A DNA stretch of 6,279 nt from the NCBI GenBank assembly GCA_012513235.1, contig JAAZCO010000209.1, positions 1 through 6,279 of the forward strand, read 5' to 3'. Position 1 is the first letter of the stretch; every line of letters begins with the position of its first letter. This document shows positions 6,198 to 6,279 of this stretch, piece after piece. The notes under the pieces were generated by a model. That model saw nothing but the letters and a program-made list of their open reading frames with translations. It made no database searches and was not told the DNA's origin. The DNA comes from Gammaproteobacteria bacterium (GTDB lineage: Bacteria > Pseudomonadota > Gammaproteobacteria > Pseudomonadales > Pseudomonadaceae). Both the position numbers and the translations under genes were made by a program.

Positions 6198-6279
6198 CAC
6201 GGGCAGCCTCACCAATAAAGACTAATAAACTCAGCATCAAGGCTAAGACGGTAAAGGCGCTGATCCCCAACCAAGGCGC
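6175..6279 (-). CDS. yejE: peptide ABC transporter permease YejE, C-terminal end (rest outside window)
   Basis: A - strand frame open to the right edge encodes 34 residues, then TAA at 6177-6175. It contains a hydrophobic stretch FTVLALMLSLLVFIG (9-23) followed by EAARDAFDPRK, the conserved C-terminal end of YejE/DppC/OppC-type permeases just after the last membrane helix. YejE would pair with YejB to form the membrane channel powered by YejF, receiving peptides from the binding protein YejA. The gene is upstream of yejF in the same operon and their coding regions overlap. Only the end is visible, so substrate class rests on the neighbour and the tail motif. Confidence 0.88.
   Translation of the reverse strand, partial: APWLGISAFTVLALMLSLLVFIGEAARDAFDPRK
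6207..6213 (-). promoter_or_regulatory. ribosome binding site of yejF, inside yejE
   Basis: On the - strand GGTGAGG lies nine bases upstream of the ATG at 6197, within the yejE coding sequence. It supports that ATG as the yejF start. A GTG at 6200 is in frame only six bases away and cannot be excluded. Confidence 0.6.

Overview
The window carries conserved housekeeping genes in an order I recognise from Pseudomonas: lon, hupB and ppiD on the + strand, converging on fabI, a yejF-type ABC ATPase and a yejE-type permease on the - strand. From memory this matches P. aeruginosa PAO1 PA1803-PA1808. The proteins resemble Pseudomonas homologues closely, for example the FabI ends, HU-beta with a GTG start, and the PpiD N-terminus beginning MLQNIRDNS. 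Base composition looks balanced to slightly AT-rich, well below most Pseudomonas. I therefore infer a low-GC member of the Pseudomonadaceae or a close gammaproteobacterial relative.

Left part, + strand (1-3678). The window opens inside lon, leaving only the end of the AAA+ module and the protease domain. A 136-base gap holds probable hupB promoter elements and a Shine-Dalgarno. hupB is followed by a 185-base gap full of inverted repeats: a UUCG-capped hairpin, an alternative long-range stem, an intrinsic terminator, and a good sigma70 promoter for ppiD with a palindrome over its -10. ppiD encodes a membrane-anchored periplasmic parvulin-type chaperone.

Middle (3679-3738). A perfect palindromic terminator with A and T tracts on either side serves both converging transcripts.

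Right part, - strand (3739-6279). Transcription runs yejE (only its last 34 codons here), yejF (overlapping yejE by 23 bases), then fabI 26 bases further on. YejE and YejF are parts of an inner-membrane peptide importer of the YejABEF type. FabI is the NADH-dependent enoyl-ACP reductase of fatty acid synthesis.

Functionally, lon, hupB and ppiD form a protein-quality-control and nucleoid cluster (cytoplasmic protease, DNA-bending protein, periplasmic folding factor). The other side combines peptide import with lipid synthesis. I see no mobile element, CRISPR array, tRNA, rRNA, phage gene or defence system, and no undescribed multi-gene system. The least explained sequence is the hupB-ppiD intergenic region.
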